From assembly GCA_021848765.1 (NCBI GenBank), contig JAJZTU010000217.1:1-5820 (forward strand): a stretch of 5,820 nucleotides of DNA, given 5' to 3'. Both the position numbers and the translations under genes were made by a program. Positions 5,804 to 5,820 of the stretch are shown one piece after another (position 1 is the first letter of the stretch; every line of letters starts with the position of its first letter). The DNA is from Bacillota bacterium (GTDB taxonomy: Bacteria; Bacillota; GCA-003054495; Carboxydocellales; JAJZTU01). The notes beneath the pieces are model-generated. The model was given only the letters and a program-made list of their open reading frames with translations. It made no database searches and was not told the origin of the DNA.

Positions 5804-5820
5804 CGGGCGGTCCACTTAAT

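Noticed and set aside
5804..5820. Possible terminator after the protease gene
   Set aside because: Only 17 bases remain, and no complete hairpin can be seen.

Overview
The window looks like chromosomal DNA from a Gram-positive anaerobe of the Clostridia, most likely a Peptococcaceae/Moorella-like thermophile or sulfate-reducer relative. The reasons are the strong purine-rich Shine-Dalgarno sites, frequent TTG and GTG starts, roughly balanced base composition, and a gene set I associate with that group: a sugar-nucleotidyltransferase/phosphomannomutase fusion beside a GH57 branching enzyme and DUF4912 genes. This placement is inference. No RNA gene, mobile element or CRISPR array is visible.

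Layout. Positions 2-2008 (+) hold the 3' four-fifths of a fusion gene: a nucleotidyltransferase tail, left-handed beta-helix repeats and a phosphomannomutase-like half. A hairpin at 2015-2048 separates it from an oppositely oriented unit and probably terminates both. That unit, read right to left from a promoter near 5023-4995, comprises a membrane-anchored DUF4912 protein (4929-4246), a soluble DUF4912 protein (4226-3714) and a GH57 1,4-alpha-glucan branching enzyme (3665-2079). The gaps are 19 and 48 bases, so the three are probably co-transcribed. A 202-base divergent region then leads to a CPBP-family intramembrane protease on the + strand (5132-5803).

How they may work together. The GH57 enzyme makes alpha-1,6 branches in glycogen-like glucan. 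The two DUF4912 proteins are related to each other but functionally uncharacterised. Their co-transcription with the branching enzyme suggests a glucan-related or scaffolding role, one copy being tethered to the membrane and probably facing the cytoplasm. The fusion protein would make or sense an NDP-sugar, but its mutase half has lost the usual catalytic motifs, so it may be structural or regulatory. The protease is not obviously linked.

The most interesting points are the DUF4912-DUF4912-GH57 operon, the degenerate mutase half, an 11-bp perfect inverted repeat inside the fusion gene, and a dyad lying across the operon promoter.
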